Shown here: in pieces, positions 28,619 through 36,960 of the stretch | Numbering within the stretch: the stretch's first letter is position 1 | Layout: each line of letters opens with the position of its first letter | NCBI RefSeq assembly: GCF_008107725.1 | Contig: NZ_VIRN01000035.1 | Location: 243,434-307,433, forward strand | Origin: Marinobacter sp. BW6 | GTDB taxonomy: Bacteria > Pseudomonadota > Gammaproteobacteria > Pseudomonadales > Oleiphilaceae | Reading direction: 5' to 3' | DNA: 64,000 nucleotides | The notes under the pieces: model-generated | Told to the model about the DNA's origin: nothing | Seen by the model: only the letters and a program-made list of their open reading frames with translations | Databases searched by the model: none | Made by a program: the position numbers and the translations under genes

Positions 28619-30238
28619 ATGAATCCAATCGCCGAATTGTCATCGCTCGTGATCCTCGCAACCTGGCTGCTGCTGCCGGTGGGCCTCTTTATACTGGCCG
28701 GTTTGAGTGGTTGGCTGAAGAGTCCCCTCAAGTTAAACCACTGCTGGCGCATTGCCGGATGGATGATGGTGGCTTCCATGGCCGCGTCGCTGATGGTGGC
28801 AGTTTTACTCCTGATTGAATCCCGGCTTGGCAGCGATGGCCAGAGCCTGGCTGCCCTTGGCGGGCGTTTTGGCCTTTATCCGGACGGCATTGCCGTCTGG
28901 ATGGCCATGATGGTGGCCTTCATCGGATGGGTGATCCTGCGCTTTGCCGACAATTACCTCAGTCAGGATCCTGGTCGCGACCGGTTTCTTCCCTGGTTGC
29001 TGGTGACGGTTGCCTCCGTTCTGGTGCTGGTGTTTACCAACCACCTGTTGATTCTCGCGGGCGCCTGGATTGGTGTCAGTCTGGCCCTGCATCACCTGCT
29101 CACCCTTTACCAGGACCGGCCTCAGGCGCGTGTGGCGGCGGTTCAGAAGTTTATTGTCAGCCGTGTGGGTGATGCGCTGGTCATCTCCGGTGTGGTGGCC
29201 CTGTATTTTCACTACGGCACCTTCTACCTGCCGGAAATGGTCCAGAGTGAGGCCGCTCGTGCTGGCGGATCAACCGCGCTGACGTTTGCTTCGGTTGTTC
29301 TGGCCCTGGCGGCAGTCCTCAAGTGCGCCCAGATTCCCTTCCACGGTTGGCTGATTCGGGTTATGGAAGCGCCCACACCGGTATCGGCGCTGCTCCACGC
29401 CGGCGTTATCAATCTCGGTGGGTTCCTGTGGCTTCGTCTGTTCCCGGTGTTCGACGGATTTACGGCGGGTCACATGATTCTGCTGGTGATTGGCGGAATG
29501 ACCGCGGTTGTTGCGGTCCTGACCATGATGACCCAGTACTCGGTCAAGCACGCACTGGCCTGGTCAACCTGTGCCCAGATGGGATTCATGCTGTTCGAGA
29601 TTGGTATGGGGGCATACACGCTGGCCTTGCTGCATTTGCTGGCGCACTCACTGTATAAGGCACACTCTTTCCTGGCCTCCGGTCGCACCGTGGCAGTGTC
29701 TGCGGCAAGTCGTTTCCCGGAGTCTCCGTCGGCCAGTCGGCTGTTCTGGGCAGGCTCTACAGGCCTGGTGGCGGCTGGCATACTCTTCCAGGCGCCCTGG
29801 ATTGTGGAGAACAACCCGGTATTCGCAGCGCTCCTGGTGCTTGCGGTGTCTGCGGCTGCAATGGGTATTCCGGCCGGAGCAACTGCCGCCGTAAAGCTAC
29901 GGCTTGCAGGCCTGGCGGTACTTCTGGTCCCCGTGTACTCACTGCTGCACTTCCTTGTTGGACCGGCGGTGCCCGTGCACGAGGGGTTCGCTATCCCGAC
30001 GACAGCCTGGTCGGTTGGTTCTGCAGTGGTTGCGCTATTGGCCGCCTGTTCCCTGTTGATCGTGTTCGGGTCGCGATTCCCGGCAACCCGCGCCCTCTGT
30101 GCCCATTTCCGCCAGGGTCTGTATCTTGAGTTGCCGTTCGACCGGCTGACACGCTTCCTGGCGGCGGAAGCCCTGAAGGTTCCCACCATGTTCCGCCGGG
30201 TTCCCCATCATCCGTTCAGACTGGAGGAGAGATCATGA
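28619..30238 (+). CDS. dabB: DabB, proton-conducting membrane subunit of the DAB inorganic-carbon system
   Basis: About 539 residues with some 13-14 transmembrane helices in the proton-pumping antiporter/NuoL fold (AAVLKCAQIPFHGWLIRVMEAPTPVSALLHAG and HALAWSTCAQMGFMLFEIGMG are the core helices with the conserved Lys and His). It lacks the long lateral helix of NuoL. Adjacency to a DUF2309 (DabA) gene, which it overlaps by 4 bp, identifies it as DabB: it uses the proton gradient to drive CO2 hydration by DabA. The frame is open from 28508, but the ATG at 28619 has a perfect AGGAGG at 28604-28609. Confidence 0.9.
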   Translation: MNPIAELSSLVILATWLLLPVGLFILAGLSGWLKSPLKLNHCWRIAGWMMVASMAASLMVAVLLLIESRLGSDGQSLAALGGRFGLYPDGIAVWMAMMVAFIGWVILRFADNYLSQDPGRDRFLPWLLVTVASVLVLVFTNHLLILAGAWIGVSLALHHLLTLYQDRPQARVAAVQKFIVSRVGDALVISGVVALYFHYGTFYLPEMVQSEAARAGGSTALTFASVVLALAAVLKCAQIPFHGWLIRVMEAPTPVSALLHAGVINLGGFLWLRLFPVFDGFTAGHMILLVIGGMTAVVAVLTMMTQYSVKHALAWSTCAQMGFMLFEIGMGAYTLALLHLLAHSLYKAHSFLASGRTVAVSAASRFPESPSASRLFWAGSTGLVAAGILFQAPWIVENNPVFAALLVLAVSAAAMGIPAGATAAVKLRLAGLAVLLVPVYSLLHFLVGPAVPVHEGFAIPTTAWSVGSAVVALLAACSLLIVFGSRFPATRALCAHFRQGLYLELPFDRLTRFLAAEALKVPTMFRRVPHHPFRLEERS

Positions 30239-32691
30239 GTAACGTCTGCGTGTCGGTACCTGAGCTGCAGGTTATCAATGATGGCTGGCGAAAGCCGTTC
30301 CGGCAGGCCTGCGACCTGATCGCTCCGGTCTGGCCTCTGGATCAGTGGATTGCCGTTAATCCGTTCTGGGGCCTGCGGCACCTTCCGGCGGCGCGGGCTG
30401 ATCAGGTGCTTGGTGAGCGGGGCGGCTTCAGCATGCTAATGCCAACAGAATACTACCGAGAGGCATGGGCGGGCGGCCGGATTCGCGAGGAGGATCTCCA
30501 GGCCAGTATCGCTGAGCGTGGTCACGAGCGGAATACGGCCTGGTACCTGGATTGGCTTGGTCGCAAGCCTTCCATAGCAGCGCCCCTGAGGAGTTCCATT
30601 CTCGATACCTTCAAGCAAGCGAGCGGCAACGATGAAGTAAGCGGTTTGGCCGATACAGTCTGTGACCAGGTCTCACGAGTTTGTGGTGCTTTCTTTGATC
30701 AGCGGCAGGGTCGGTGGTCTGCTGCTGGCGATAACGCCTCATCGGACCTGTTCCAATTCTGGCTGGAGTCAGTCCGACAGGACCTGTCACTGGATTTCAG
30801 TACCGGACTTAAAGGCGCCAGGGCCTACTTCAAAACCGTGCCTGACAGCATGGACGAGGCGATATTGGATGCTATCAAGCGGATTCGTGTCTCCGGAGAA
30901 GACCTGGAGGCCCTGTGCCACAGCTTGTTACTGAGAGTAAATGGCTGGGCATCCTGGTGCCGGGGCGAAGACTGGCGGGCAGGCCTGGAGGGGCGTTCAT
31001 CTGATCGCTGCGCGCAAATCCTGGCGATTATGCTGGTGTGGGAGTCTGCCGGTGTAGCCTTTGCCTCGACGGGCCAGAGGGCAGAATGGCAGAGGCAGAG
31101 GGCCCGGGCACGTCGCAGCGGCGACCACAACGATCAAAGAAGACTTTGGGTCTGGCAGCGTGCCTTAGAGATTGGCTATCAGCGCACTTTGTGGCGGGCG
31201 CTTGGGTCTGCCCACGCTAAACAAGCGGTGCCGGACTCTGAAAGTGAAATTCCGCTCGCTCAGGCCGTATTCTGTATTGATGTTCGCTCCGAAGTGATGC
31301 GTCGCCATCTTGAGGAGGTCTACCCGGGAGTGCAGACGCTCGGTTTTGCAGGCTTTTTCGGCATGCCAATTGACCATCAGCAGCATGGACCGTTCGCGCC
31401 GGCCCGCCGTCTTCCTGGTCTGTTGCCAGCCTCATACCGGTTGGTCGATACCAAGGGGAGTTTGAGGGAGGACCTGGCAGAGAATCGTTCTCTGGATCAG
31501 AGGGAGATCGCCCGGGAATCGGTTCGAAAGGCGAAATACACCAGTCTGTCGACTTTCACACTGGTTGAAACGACCGGGCTGGCCTGGGCCTGGAAGCTGG
31601 TAAAAGACTCATTAAAGAAAGGCCAACAGCCCAGGCAGGAACAGAGTGTTGAGGGCCGGTTGGTGCACAATCATGGGGGGGATCCGCTGTCGGATGCCGA
31701 AAAGGTAACTCTGGCGGCAAACATGCTCCGTGGTATGTCACTAACCAGTGGTTTTGCGCCATTGCTGGTACTGGTGGGCCATGGCAGCCACACCGATAAC
31801 AACCCGAACCAGGCCGGTCTTGACTGCGGCGCCTGCGGTGGTCAGAGCGGCGGCGTGAATGCGCGACTTGCGGCCGGCCTGGTTAATGATCCCCAGGTTA
31901 GGGCGGGGCTGGCAGCTGAGGGCATCAAGATCCCGGACTTTACATGGGCGGTCGCTGCGGTGCATTGCACCGCGACTGACAAGGTGACGATTGCAGATCG
32001 CCATTTGGTCCCGGATTCCCACGTACAGAAGCTGGCGGATCTTGAAGCCGGGTTTGAGGAGGCCGGCATCCGCGTTCGTAAGGAACGTGCCACACCGCTG
32101 AAATTGAACGGACTGGACGACGACAACCTCAAACAGGCCATGGAAACTCGAACCCGGGACTGGTCCGAGGTTCGCCCGGAATGGGGCCTCGCCAACAACG
32201 CAGCGATTGTTTTTGCCAAACGGACCAAGACTCGGGGCTGCGACCTGTCGGGTCGGGTTTTCCTGCACGACTACGACCCCGCCCTGGATGCTGATGGCGG
32301 CCTTCTTGAGGCGCTGCTTTCGGCACCCATGGTCGTGGCCAACTGGATCAACCTTCAGTATTTTGCGTCGGTCACCGTTCCCGAGGTGTACGGCTCGGGC
32401 AACAAACTGCTGCATTCGGTGGTTGGAGGTAACGTCGGTGTGGTGGAAGGCAACGGAACGCACTTGAGAATCGGCCTGCCGTTGCAGTCGGTTCACGATG
32501 GCACTCATTGGCGTCATGAGCCGCTTCGTCTTACTGTTCTGATCGATGCGCCGGCGGACCGAATTGAATCAGTTCTGCATCGGCAACCGGATGTGGCCGC
32601 TCTTGTGGAGAATCAGTGGGTCAGTCTGCATCGGATGTCCGGCCAGGGTGCGGAGCGCTACGACAATGGTTGTTGGGTCGCCGTATCGTGA
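30235..32691 (+). CDS. dabA: DabA, carbonic-anhydrase-like subunit of the DAB inorganic-carbon system (DUF2309)
   Basis: 818 residues, soluble. The zinc-site residues known from Halothiobacillus DabA (Cys351, Asp353, His524, Cys539) have clear counterparts: FCIDVRSE gives Cys347 and Asp349, LVGHGSH gives His516, and GLDCGACGG gives Cys531. The N-terminal WPLDQWIAVNPFWGL is a family block. DabA with DabB forms a vectorial carbonic anhydrase accumulating bicarbonate in the cytoplasm. Its ATG overlaps the dabB stop (ATGA). A terminator-like hairpin follows at 32695-32725. Confidence 0.92.
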   Translation: MSNVCVSVPELQVINDGWRKPFRQACDLIAPVWPLDQWIAVNPFWGLRHLPAARADQVLGERGGFSMLMPTEYYREAWAGGRIREEDLQASIAERGHERNTAWYLDWLGRKPSIAAPLRSSILDTFKQASGNDEVSGLADTVCDQVSRVCGAFFDQRQGRWSAAGDNASSDLFQFWLESVRQDLSLDFSTGLKGARAYFKTVPDSMDEAILDAIKRIRVSGEDLEALCHSLLLRVNGWASWCRGEDWRAGLEGRSSDRCAQILAIMLVWESAGVAFASTGQRAEWQRQRARARRSGDHNDQRRLWVWQRALEIGYQRTLWRALGSAHAKQAVPDSESEIPLAQAVFCIDVRSEVMRRHLEEVYPGVQTLGFAGFFGMPIDHQQHGPFAPARRLPGLLPASYRLVDTKGSLREDLAENRSLDQREIARESVRKAKYTSLSTFTLVETTGLAWAWKLVKDSLKKGQQPRQEQSVEGRLVHNHGGDPLSDAEKVTLAANMLRGMSLTSGFAPLLVLVGHGSHTDNNPNQAGLDCGACGGQSGGVNARLAAGLVNDPQVRAGLAAEGIKIPDFTWAVAAVHCTATDKVTIADRHLVPDSHVQKLADLEAGFEEAGIRVRKERATPLKLNGLDDDNLKQAMETRTRDWSEVRPEWGLANNAAIVFAKRTKTRGCDLSGRVFLHDYDPALDADGGLLEALLSAPMVVANWINLQYFASVTVPEVYGSGNKLLHSVVGGNVGVVEGNGTHLRIGLPLQSVHDGTHWRHEPLRLTVLIDAPADRIESVLHRQPDVAALVENQWVSLHRMSGQGAERYDNGCWVAVS

Positions 32692-32694
32692 GGG

Positions 32695-32725
32695 AAGGGC
32701 GGCCATCACAGGTCGCCCTTGTTTT
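32695..32725 (+). terminator. Intrinsic terminator after dabA
   Basis: AAGGGCGGCC (32695-32704) pairs with GGTCGCCCTT (32711-32720) with one G-U pair and a 6-nt loop, followed by GTTTT. It lies in the 36-bp gap between the convergent dabA and yebG genes. Confidence 0.75.
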
Positions 32726-32727
32726 CC

Positions 32728-33000
32728 TTATTCCTGTTCGCCGTTCAGCAGCTCGGGTTTCTTGAGCGCCTTCTGGAACAGGTCTTTGTCCTCTGCGATG
32801 GCCATGGCGCAACGTTCGGCCAGTTCGTCCCCCAGACCTTCAACTTTGCGGCCCAGGTATACCTGAATCTCTTCTGCCAGTTCCAGTATCTTGTCCCGGG
32901 CGTCGGCTTCGGCTTTTGAAGTGAACAGCATCGTCTCAGGATTTTTCAGTGCCATATCCAGGCCGTCCCTATCAGAAAAGTAGACTGCTTGTACTGCCAT
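32728..33000 (-). CDS. yebG: YebG family SOS-response protein
   Basis: 90 residues matching YebG: MAVQAVYFSDRDG, TMLFTSKAEADARDKILELAEEI and LAERCAMAIAEDKDLFQKAL. YebG is a small DNA-damage-inducible protein of poorly known function. The identification is reinforced by a consensus LexA operator 28-47 nt upstream of the start codon. It is convergent with dabA. The C-terminal tail is short (KKPELLNGEQE). Confidence 0.9.
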   Translation of the reverse strand: MAVQAVYFSDRDGLDMALKNPETMLFTSKAEADARDKILELAEEIQVYLGRKVEGLGDELAERCAMAIAEDKDLFQKALKKPELLNGEQE

Positions 33001-33027
33001 GGTTATTCCTCGCAGTGGAGTGCATAT

Positions 33028-33047
33028 TACTGTATAAAAAAACAGTA
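33028..33047. promoter_or_regulatory. LexA operator (SOS box) upstream of yebG
   Basis: TACTGTATAAAAAAACAGTA is a match to the gammaproteobacterial LexA box: CTGT, 8 nt of A/T-rich spacer, ACAG, with flanking TA on both sides. It lies 28-47 nt upstream of the yebG start, where it would cover the promoter. Confidence 0.92.
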
Positions 33048-33210
33048 TAACTGAGCCGTCATTCGGGTGCCAACGCTATTCCAAGGAAAGCCGAAGACTT
33101 AATTTACATACGCTCACATCTCAGGGGTGCTGAGGCTCGTAAAACAAACATCTGCGCAAATCCAGTCCGGGAATCGGGTTTAAATTGAGCGACTCAGGGG
33201 GTGTTCAACG

Positions 33211-34761
33211 TTGTCCGCAGCAACTTTCTCGAAACGGCGAATAGTTCTTCCAGCCGTGGTTGCTCTCATTGTGGGCGTGGCGATCAGTCTTGCCCTGGGA
33301 AGGCTGTTTTATGTCGAGGAATCGAGAGCCATTAAACTGGGATTCAAGTCAGACATAGATCAGCTCTCTGGCAGCATCGAACGAGAGGTTCTCTTAAACC
33401 TTGAAATCCTATACGCGCTCAAGGCAGCCGTTGGAATCATGCCCGAGATGACCCCGGCCCGCTTTGGGACCTTGACCAGGAATGTGCTGGATCGATCTCC
33501 TGCCATCCAGGCGTTCGCCTGGGCGCCGTTGAAAGAGCCGGATCAGCTTACGGATTTCATTCGCAAACAGAGTGAGGATTTTCAGGACTTCAATGTCACC
33601 GAGACCGGTCTGGAGGGACTGGTTCCCGTTAAACCACGGGATTTTTATGTGCCGGTCCAATACATTGAGCCGCTTGCCGATAATCGCGCGGCCCTTGGTT
33701 TCGACCTTGCCAGCGAAGAATCCCGCTTCGAAGCGCTCTCTCTGGCACGGGCGACTGGAGAGATGGTGGCTACGGCAGGCATCCGCCTGGTTCAGGAACC
33801 TGAGGATCAGAAAGGGTTTCTCGTCTTCGCGCCGTTGTACAAAATCCAGCCGGGAGCTGCGGAGTCAGCGGCAGAAGCTTACCATTATGGTTTTATCAAC
33901 GGTGTTTTTCGTGTCGGAGAGCTGGTCGAGCAGGCTGTTGGCAGCGAACTCAGAACAGATCTGTTGTTGGAAGTTATCGATCGCACGAACGGCGGGGAGA
34001 GCCTGCTTTACAGGTCGAGAAAACCGAGCGCGCAAGCCTGGCGGTTCGACGACCGATACCGAGCAGGGGAGTTTGAGATCGCGGGCCGTCAATGGTCGGT
34101 CGAAGCGGTCCCTTCGGCCGAATTAATCAGTGAGAAACGCGGCGTATTACCGGTTTTTGTCAGTTCCTCCGGCATCATTCTTGTTTGTGTGGTGGTCGGT
34201 TACTTCCTTGCCGGTGCCAGAAGAAACCTGCAACTGAGCGAGGCCAAGGCCAAGCTGGAGCGGATTTCACTTACCGATTCGCTTACTGGTCTGGCAAATC
34301 GGCGGCATTTCGATACCGTGCTTGAGCATGAGATTCGCCGGGCCAATCGTGAAAAAACAAACCTGTCATTGATCATGATCGATATCGATTTCTTCAAAGA
34401 ATACAACGACGAGTATGGTCACCCCGCAGGCGATCATTGCTTGCGACAGGTCGCAGGCGTTCTCAGGGATATGGCGAAAAGGCCCGGCGATCTGGTGGCG
34501 CGTTACGGTGGCGAGGAATTCGCCATCATCCTGCCTGATACCGACAATCCCGGAGTTATTGCCGAGTCCTGTCGAAGAGCGGTGCTCGATAGGGCAATCC
34601 CGCACGCACTGTCGTCGATTGCAGGCTGCGTGACGATCAGTCTGGGCGTGGCCATGACGTGCGAGGCAACCGAGGTCACGGCCGAAGAGCTTGTCGACAA
34701 AGCTGATACCGCCCTTTATGGAGCCAAAGACGCAGGGCGTAACCGGGTGTGCCGAAGCTGA
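33211..34761 (+). CDS. CHASE-domain diguanylate cyclase
   Basis: 516 residues. TM1 (about 13-32), a periplasmic CHASE sensor domain (about 45-265; RSPAIQAFAWAP and GLEGLVPVKPRDFYVPVQYIEP are typical), TM2 (about 310-330) and a GGDEF domain with TDSLTGLANRRHFD and the active motif GGEEF. The inhibitory I-site RxxD (RPGD) sits exactly five residues before it, so c-di-GMP product inhibition is expected. It senses small extracytoplasmic ligands and makes c-di-GMP. The start is TTG with AGGGGGTG upstream. It ends 2 bp from the convergent fabH gene. Confidence 0.9.
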   Translation: MSAATFSKRRIVLPAVVALIVGVAISLALGRLFYVEESRAIKLGFKSDIDQLSGSIEREVLLNLEILYALKAAVGIMPEMTPARFGTLTRNVLDRSPAIQAFAWAPLKEPDQLTDFIRKQSEDFQDFNVTETGLEGLVPVKPRDFYVPVQYIEPLADNRAALGFDLASEESRFEALSLARATGEMVATAGIRLVQEPEDQKGFLVFAPLYKIQPGAAESAAEAYHYGFINGVFRVGELVEQAVGSELRTDLLLEVIDRTNGGESLLYRSRKPSAQAWRFDDRYRAGEFEIAGRQWSVEAVPSAELISEKRGVLPVFVSSSGIILVCVVVGYFLAGARRNLQLSEAKAKLERISLTDSLTGLANRRHFDTVLEHEIRRANREKTNLSLIMIDIDFFKEYNDEYGHPAGDHCLRQVAGVLRDMAKRPGDLVARYGGEEFAIILPDTDNPGVIAESCRRAVLDRAIPHALSSIAGCVTISLGVAMTCEATEVTAEELVDKADTALYGAKDAGRNRVCRS

Positions 34762-34762
34762 G

Positions 34763-35731
34763 TCAGTACCTCAGTAAAGCCGAACCCCAGGTGAAGCCAC
34801 CGCCAAAGGCCTCCAACAGAAGCACTTCGTTGCGTTTGATTCGCCCATCACGAACGGCAACGTCGAGGGCCAGGGGAATGGATGCGGCAGACGTGTTGCC
34901 GTGTTCATTAACCGTTACGACCACCTGGTCCATGGACATGTTCAGCTTCTTTGCCGTGGCCGAGATGATGCGAAGATTAGCCTGGTGCGGAACCAGCCAA
35001 TCGATCTCCGATTTCTGCATCTGGTTAGCCGCAAGGGTTTCGTCAACGATCTTGCCCAACGTGTTTACCGCCACTTTGAACACTTCGTTGCCTTTCATCT
35101 CAACAAATGCACGTCCAGCCTTGACCTGGTCGTAGCCATCGGCAATGCCGCAGGGCACGTGAAGTAGATCCGCATACTGACCATCGGCGTGAATATGGGT
35201 AGAGAGGATGCCGGTTTCTTCATCGGCTTCAAGGATCACTGCTCCGGCACCATCCCCGAACAGGACACAGGTACCACGGTCTTCCCAGTTAATGATGCGG
35301 GAAAAGACCTCGGCGCCGATAACCAGCGCTTTCTTGCTGCTTCCAGTCTTAATGAACTTTTCTGCCGTTGCCAGCGCGTAAACAAAGCCGCTGCAGACGG
35401 CCTGTATATCAAAGGCAGGACAGCCATGGATGCCGAGGCGCGCCTGGAGGATGCAGGCAGAGCTGGGAAAGATCTTGTCCGGCGTGGATGTGGCGAACAC
35501 GATGAGATCAATGTCTTCCGCCTTGATGCCTGCTGCGTCAATGGCGTTCTTGGCCGCCTGCTCGGCAAGATCAACGGTAGTCTGACCTTCGATGGCAATG
35601 TGACGTCTTTCGATTCCCGTGCGCTCGCGAATCCACTGGTCGGTTGTGTCGACCATTTTCTCAAGGTCTTTGTTGGTAACAATATTGTCCGGCAGGTAGG
35701 AACCGGTGCCGGTGATTCGTGCAAAGGTCAT
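34763..35731 (-). CDS. fabH: 3-oxoacyl-ACP synthase III (FabH-type ketosynthase)
   Basis: 322 residues from the ATG (a TTG two codons earlier gives 324). The thiolase-fold triad is present: Cys113 in [10 protein letters not shown], His in [10 protein letters not shown] and Asn in [11 protein letters not shown]; the C-terminus [13 protein letters not shown] is standard. The enzyme condenses acetyl- or branched acyl-CoA with malonyl-ACP to start fatty-acid synthesis. It is isolated from other fab genes (no plsX, fabD or fabG next to it), so it may be a second copy. Confidence 0.92.
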   Translation of the reverse strand: MTFARITGTGSYLPDNIVTNKDLEKMVDTTDQWIRERTGIERRHIAIEGQTTVDLAEQAAKNAIDAAGIKAEDIDLIVFATSTPDKIFPSSACILQARLGIHGCPAFDIQAVCSGFVYALATAEKFIKTGSSKKALVIGAEVFSRIINWEDRGTCVLFGDGAGAVILEADEETGILSTHIHADGQYADLLHVPCGIADGYDQVKAGRAFVEMKGNEVFKVAVNTLGKIVDETLAANQMQKSEIDWLVPHQANLRIISATAKKLNMSMDQVVVTVNEHGNTSAASIPLALDVAVRDGRIKRNEVLLLEAFGGGFTWGSALLRY

Positions 35732-35898
35732 TCGCAAGTGTCCCGAGGCGTAACTGGATAACGTACTACCATGCTATACCCATGCAACGTCGTGCGTAAT
35801 TAGCGATTTGTCAAAGACGCCCAGAAACTGGCAGGCTCGTCTATGCTGAAGGTGATCAGCCTTGATCAACACTCTGCAAAGAAAAGGAGAGTAAAACG

Positions 35899-36150
35899 AT
35901 GGGCATTTCCAGCCACGAGCTTCACGTAGAATTCCCGCAGTACCGAGACCTGATTCAGGAACTCAAGAGCAATGATCTCAGGTTCAACGAAAAGCTTCAG
36001 GAGTACACGCATCTTGATCACGAAATTGAAGGGCTGGAAAAGAGAGACTCTCCCATTGGCGACGACAAACTGCACCGCATGAAGCAGAAGCGGGCACAGC
36101 TTAAAGACGATCTCTACCAGGTGTTACTTTCAAACGCCAAGGCGTCATAA
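35899..36150 (+). CDS. DUF465 (YdcH-type) small coiled-coil protein
   Basis: 83 residues with the DUF465 pattern: FPQYRDLIQELKSNDLRFNE, the turn EYTHLDHEIEGLE, and LKDDLYQVLL. It is predicted as two antiparallel helices. A GGAG ribosome site precedes the ATG. Members are widespread in proteobacteria without a firm function. Confidence 0.85.
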   Translation: MGISSHELHVEFPQYRDLIQELKSNDLRFNEKLQEYTHLDHEIEGLEKRDSPIGDDKLHRMKQKRAQLKDDLYQVLLSNAKAS

Positions 36151-36190
36151 CGCTGCAATCAAAATCACACAATATTGAAACAAAAAAATG

Positions 36191-36221
36191 CTTGGAGCCC
36201 CTGTTTATAGGGGTTTCCAAG
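36191..36221 (-). terminator. Hairpin followed by a seven-T run on the minus strand
   Basis: CTTGGAGCCCC (36191-36201) pairs with GGGGTTTCCAAG (36210-36221) apart from one bulge and one G-U. Read on the minus strand the stem is followed by a T7 run (36183-36189), the layout of an intrinsic terminator. No minus-strand gene ends just before it. On the plus strand it lies 40 bp after the DUF465 stop and could also attenuate that transcript, although the T-run there is poor. Confidence 0.6.
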
Positions 36222-36319
36222 TATTCAGAAAACTCCTCGTCAGGCCTAGAATAGGATCCTAATTAAACAAGGTCCCGGTTTTTACAGACTGCAATTCGGG
36301 TTGACTAAGGAGTTATGAA

Positions 36320-36472
36320 ATGAAAAGAGCTGCTTCTCTATACAAAGGCTGGCGGATGAAGCGCAACTTTATCCACATGGTAATGACAATGGATCGGCAT
36401 TTGCTGAACGACGTTGGATTTTCCCCGGAAATGGTTGAGCAAAAGCTGAGCACACCGTTCTGGAAATTCTGA
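36320..36472 (+). CDS. DUF1127 small protein
   Basis: 50 residues. The sequence has basic residues early (YKGWRMKRNF) and the DUF1127 core RHLLNDVGFSPEMVEQKLSTPFWKF: the L-x-D-x-G turn and terminal PFW are the family hallmarks. AAGGAG lies at 36307-36312, 7 nt before the ATG; an ATG at 36315 opens only a two-codon frame. DUF1127 proteins in other bacteria have been linked to RNA binding and phosphate or stress metabolism. It stands alone, with structured DNA on both sides. Confidence 0.85.
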   Translation: MKRAASLYKGWRMKRNFIHMVMTMDRHLLNDVGFSPEMVEQKLSTPFWKF

Positions 36473-36499
36473 TCAACGCGGTGGTTGGCGTTGGCTTCG

Positions 36500-36544
36500 G
36501 TAACCTGCTGAGCTGATTGAAATTTAATCAGTCTCGCAGGTTAC
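36500..36544 (+). other. Two-tier inverted repeat downstream of the DUF1127 gene
   Basis: GTAACCTGC (36500-36508) pairs perfectly with GCAGGTTAC (36536-36544). Inside, CTGATT (36513-36518) pairs with AATCAG (36526-36531) around a 7-nt loop, with short GAG/CTC segments between. This predicts a long stable RNA hairpin 28 nt after the DUF1127 stop, with no T-run. It may stabilise the 3' end or be a protein-binding site. Confidence 0.6.
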
Positions 36545-36705
36545 ATGTTGTCACAAAAATGAAATATCCTGTTGTTATTACAGCGTTTTTATCTCAAAAA
36601 AGTCTAAGAAAATTGATCTGAATCTGTATTCTCTCTTACTGGATCCGATTATAGTGTCGCTACCTCCAGAACCAGACCGGTTCACCCTGAAAGGAGAGCT
36701 TGACG

Positions 36706-36957
36706 ATGATCCAGGAATTCCTTCAAAGCACCTTGCCTTTAGACTCCTCCGTTACCCTCAAGCGTTCAGATACTGAACCCGACACTGAATTAGCCCACGT
36801 CCGTAGTGAAGCCTTTGAGATCGTATCCGATGCCGGTGAAACTGTCGGCTTTGTGAAAGCCTGGGAAGATGACCCCAGCTTCCGTGGCTACGTTCATTTT
36901 GATTCCGACGGCAACGTGATCGACTGGAAGGTCTTCAAAGACCGGTTGCAGAGCTGA
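36706..36957 (+). CDS. Small conserved-looking protein of unknown function
   Basis: 83 residues. The ATG at 36706 lies 9 nt after AAGGAG (36691-36696), so it is preferred to the TTG at 36700. The protein is acidic and probably soluble: an N-terminal amphipathic segment (MIQEFLQSTLPL), then a compact region rich in beta-strand residues (EAFEIVSDAGETVGFVKAWED, HFDSDGNVIDWKVF) like a small barrel or ubiquitin-like fold. I do not recognise the family. It is convergent with the peptidoglycan-binding gene, with 3 bp between stops. Confidence 0.75.
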   Translation: MIQEFLQSTLPLDSSVTLKRSDTEPDTELAHVRSEAFEIVSDAGETVGFVKAWEDDPSFRGYVHFDSDGNVIDWKVFKDRLQS

Positions 36958-36960
36958 CGC

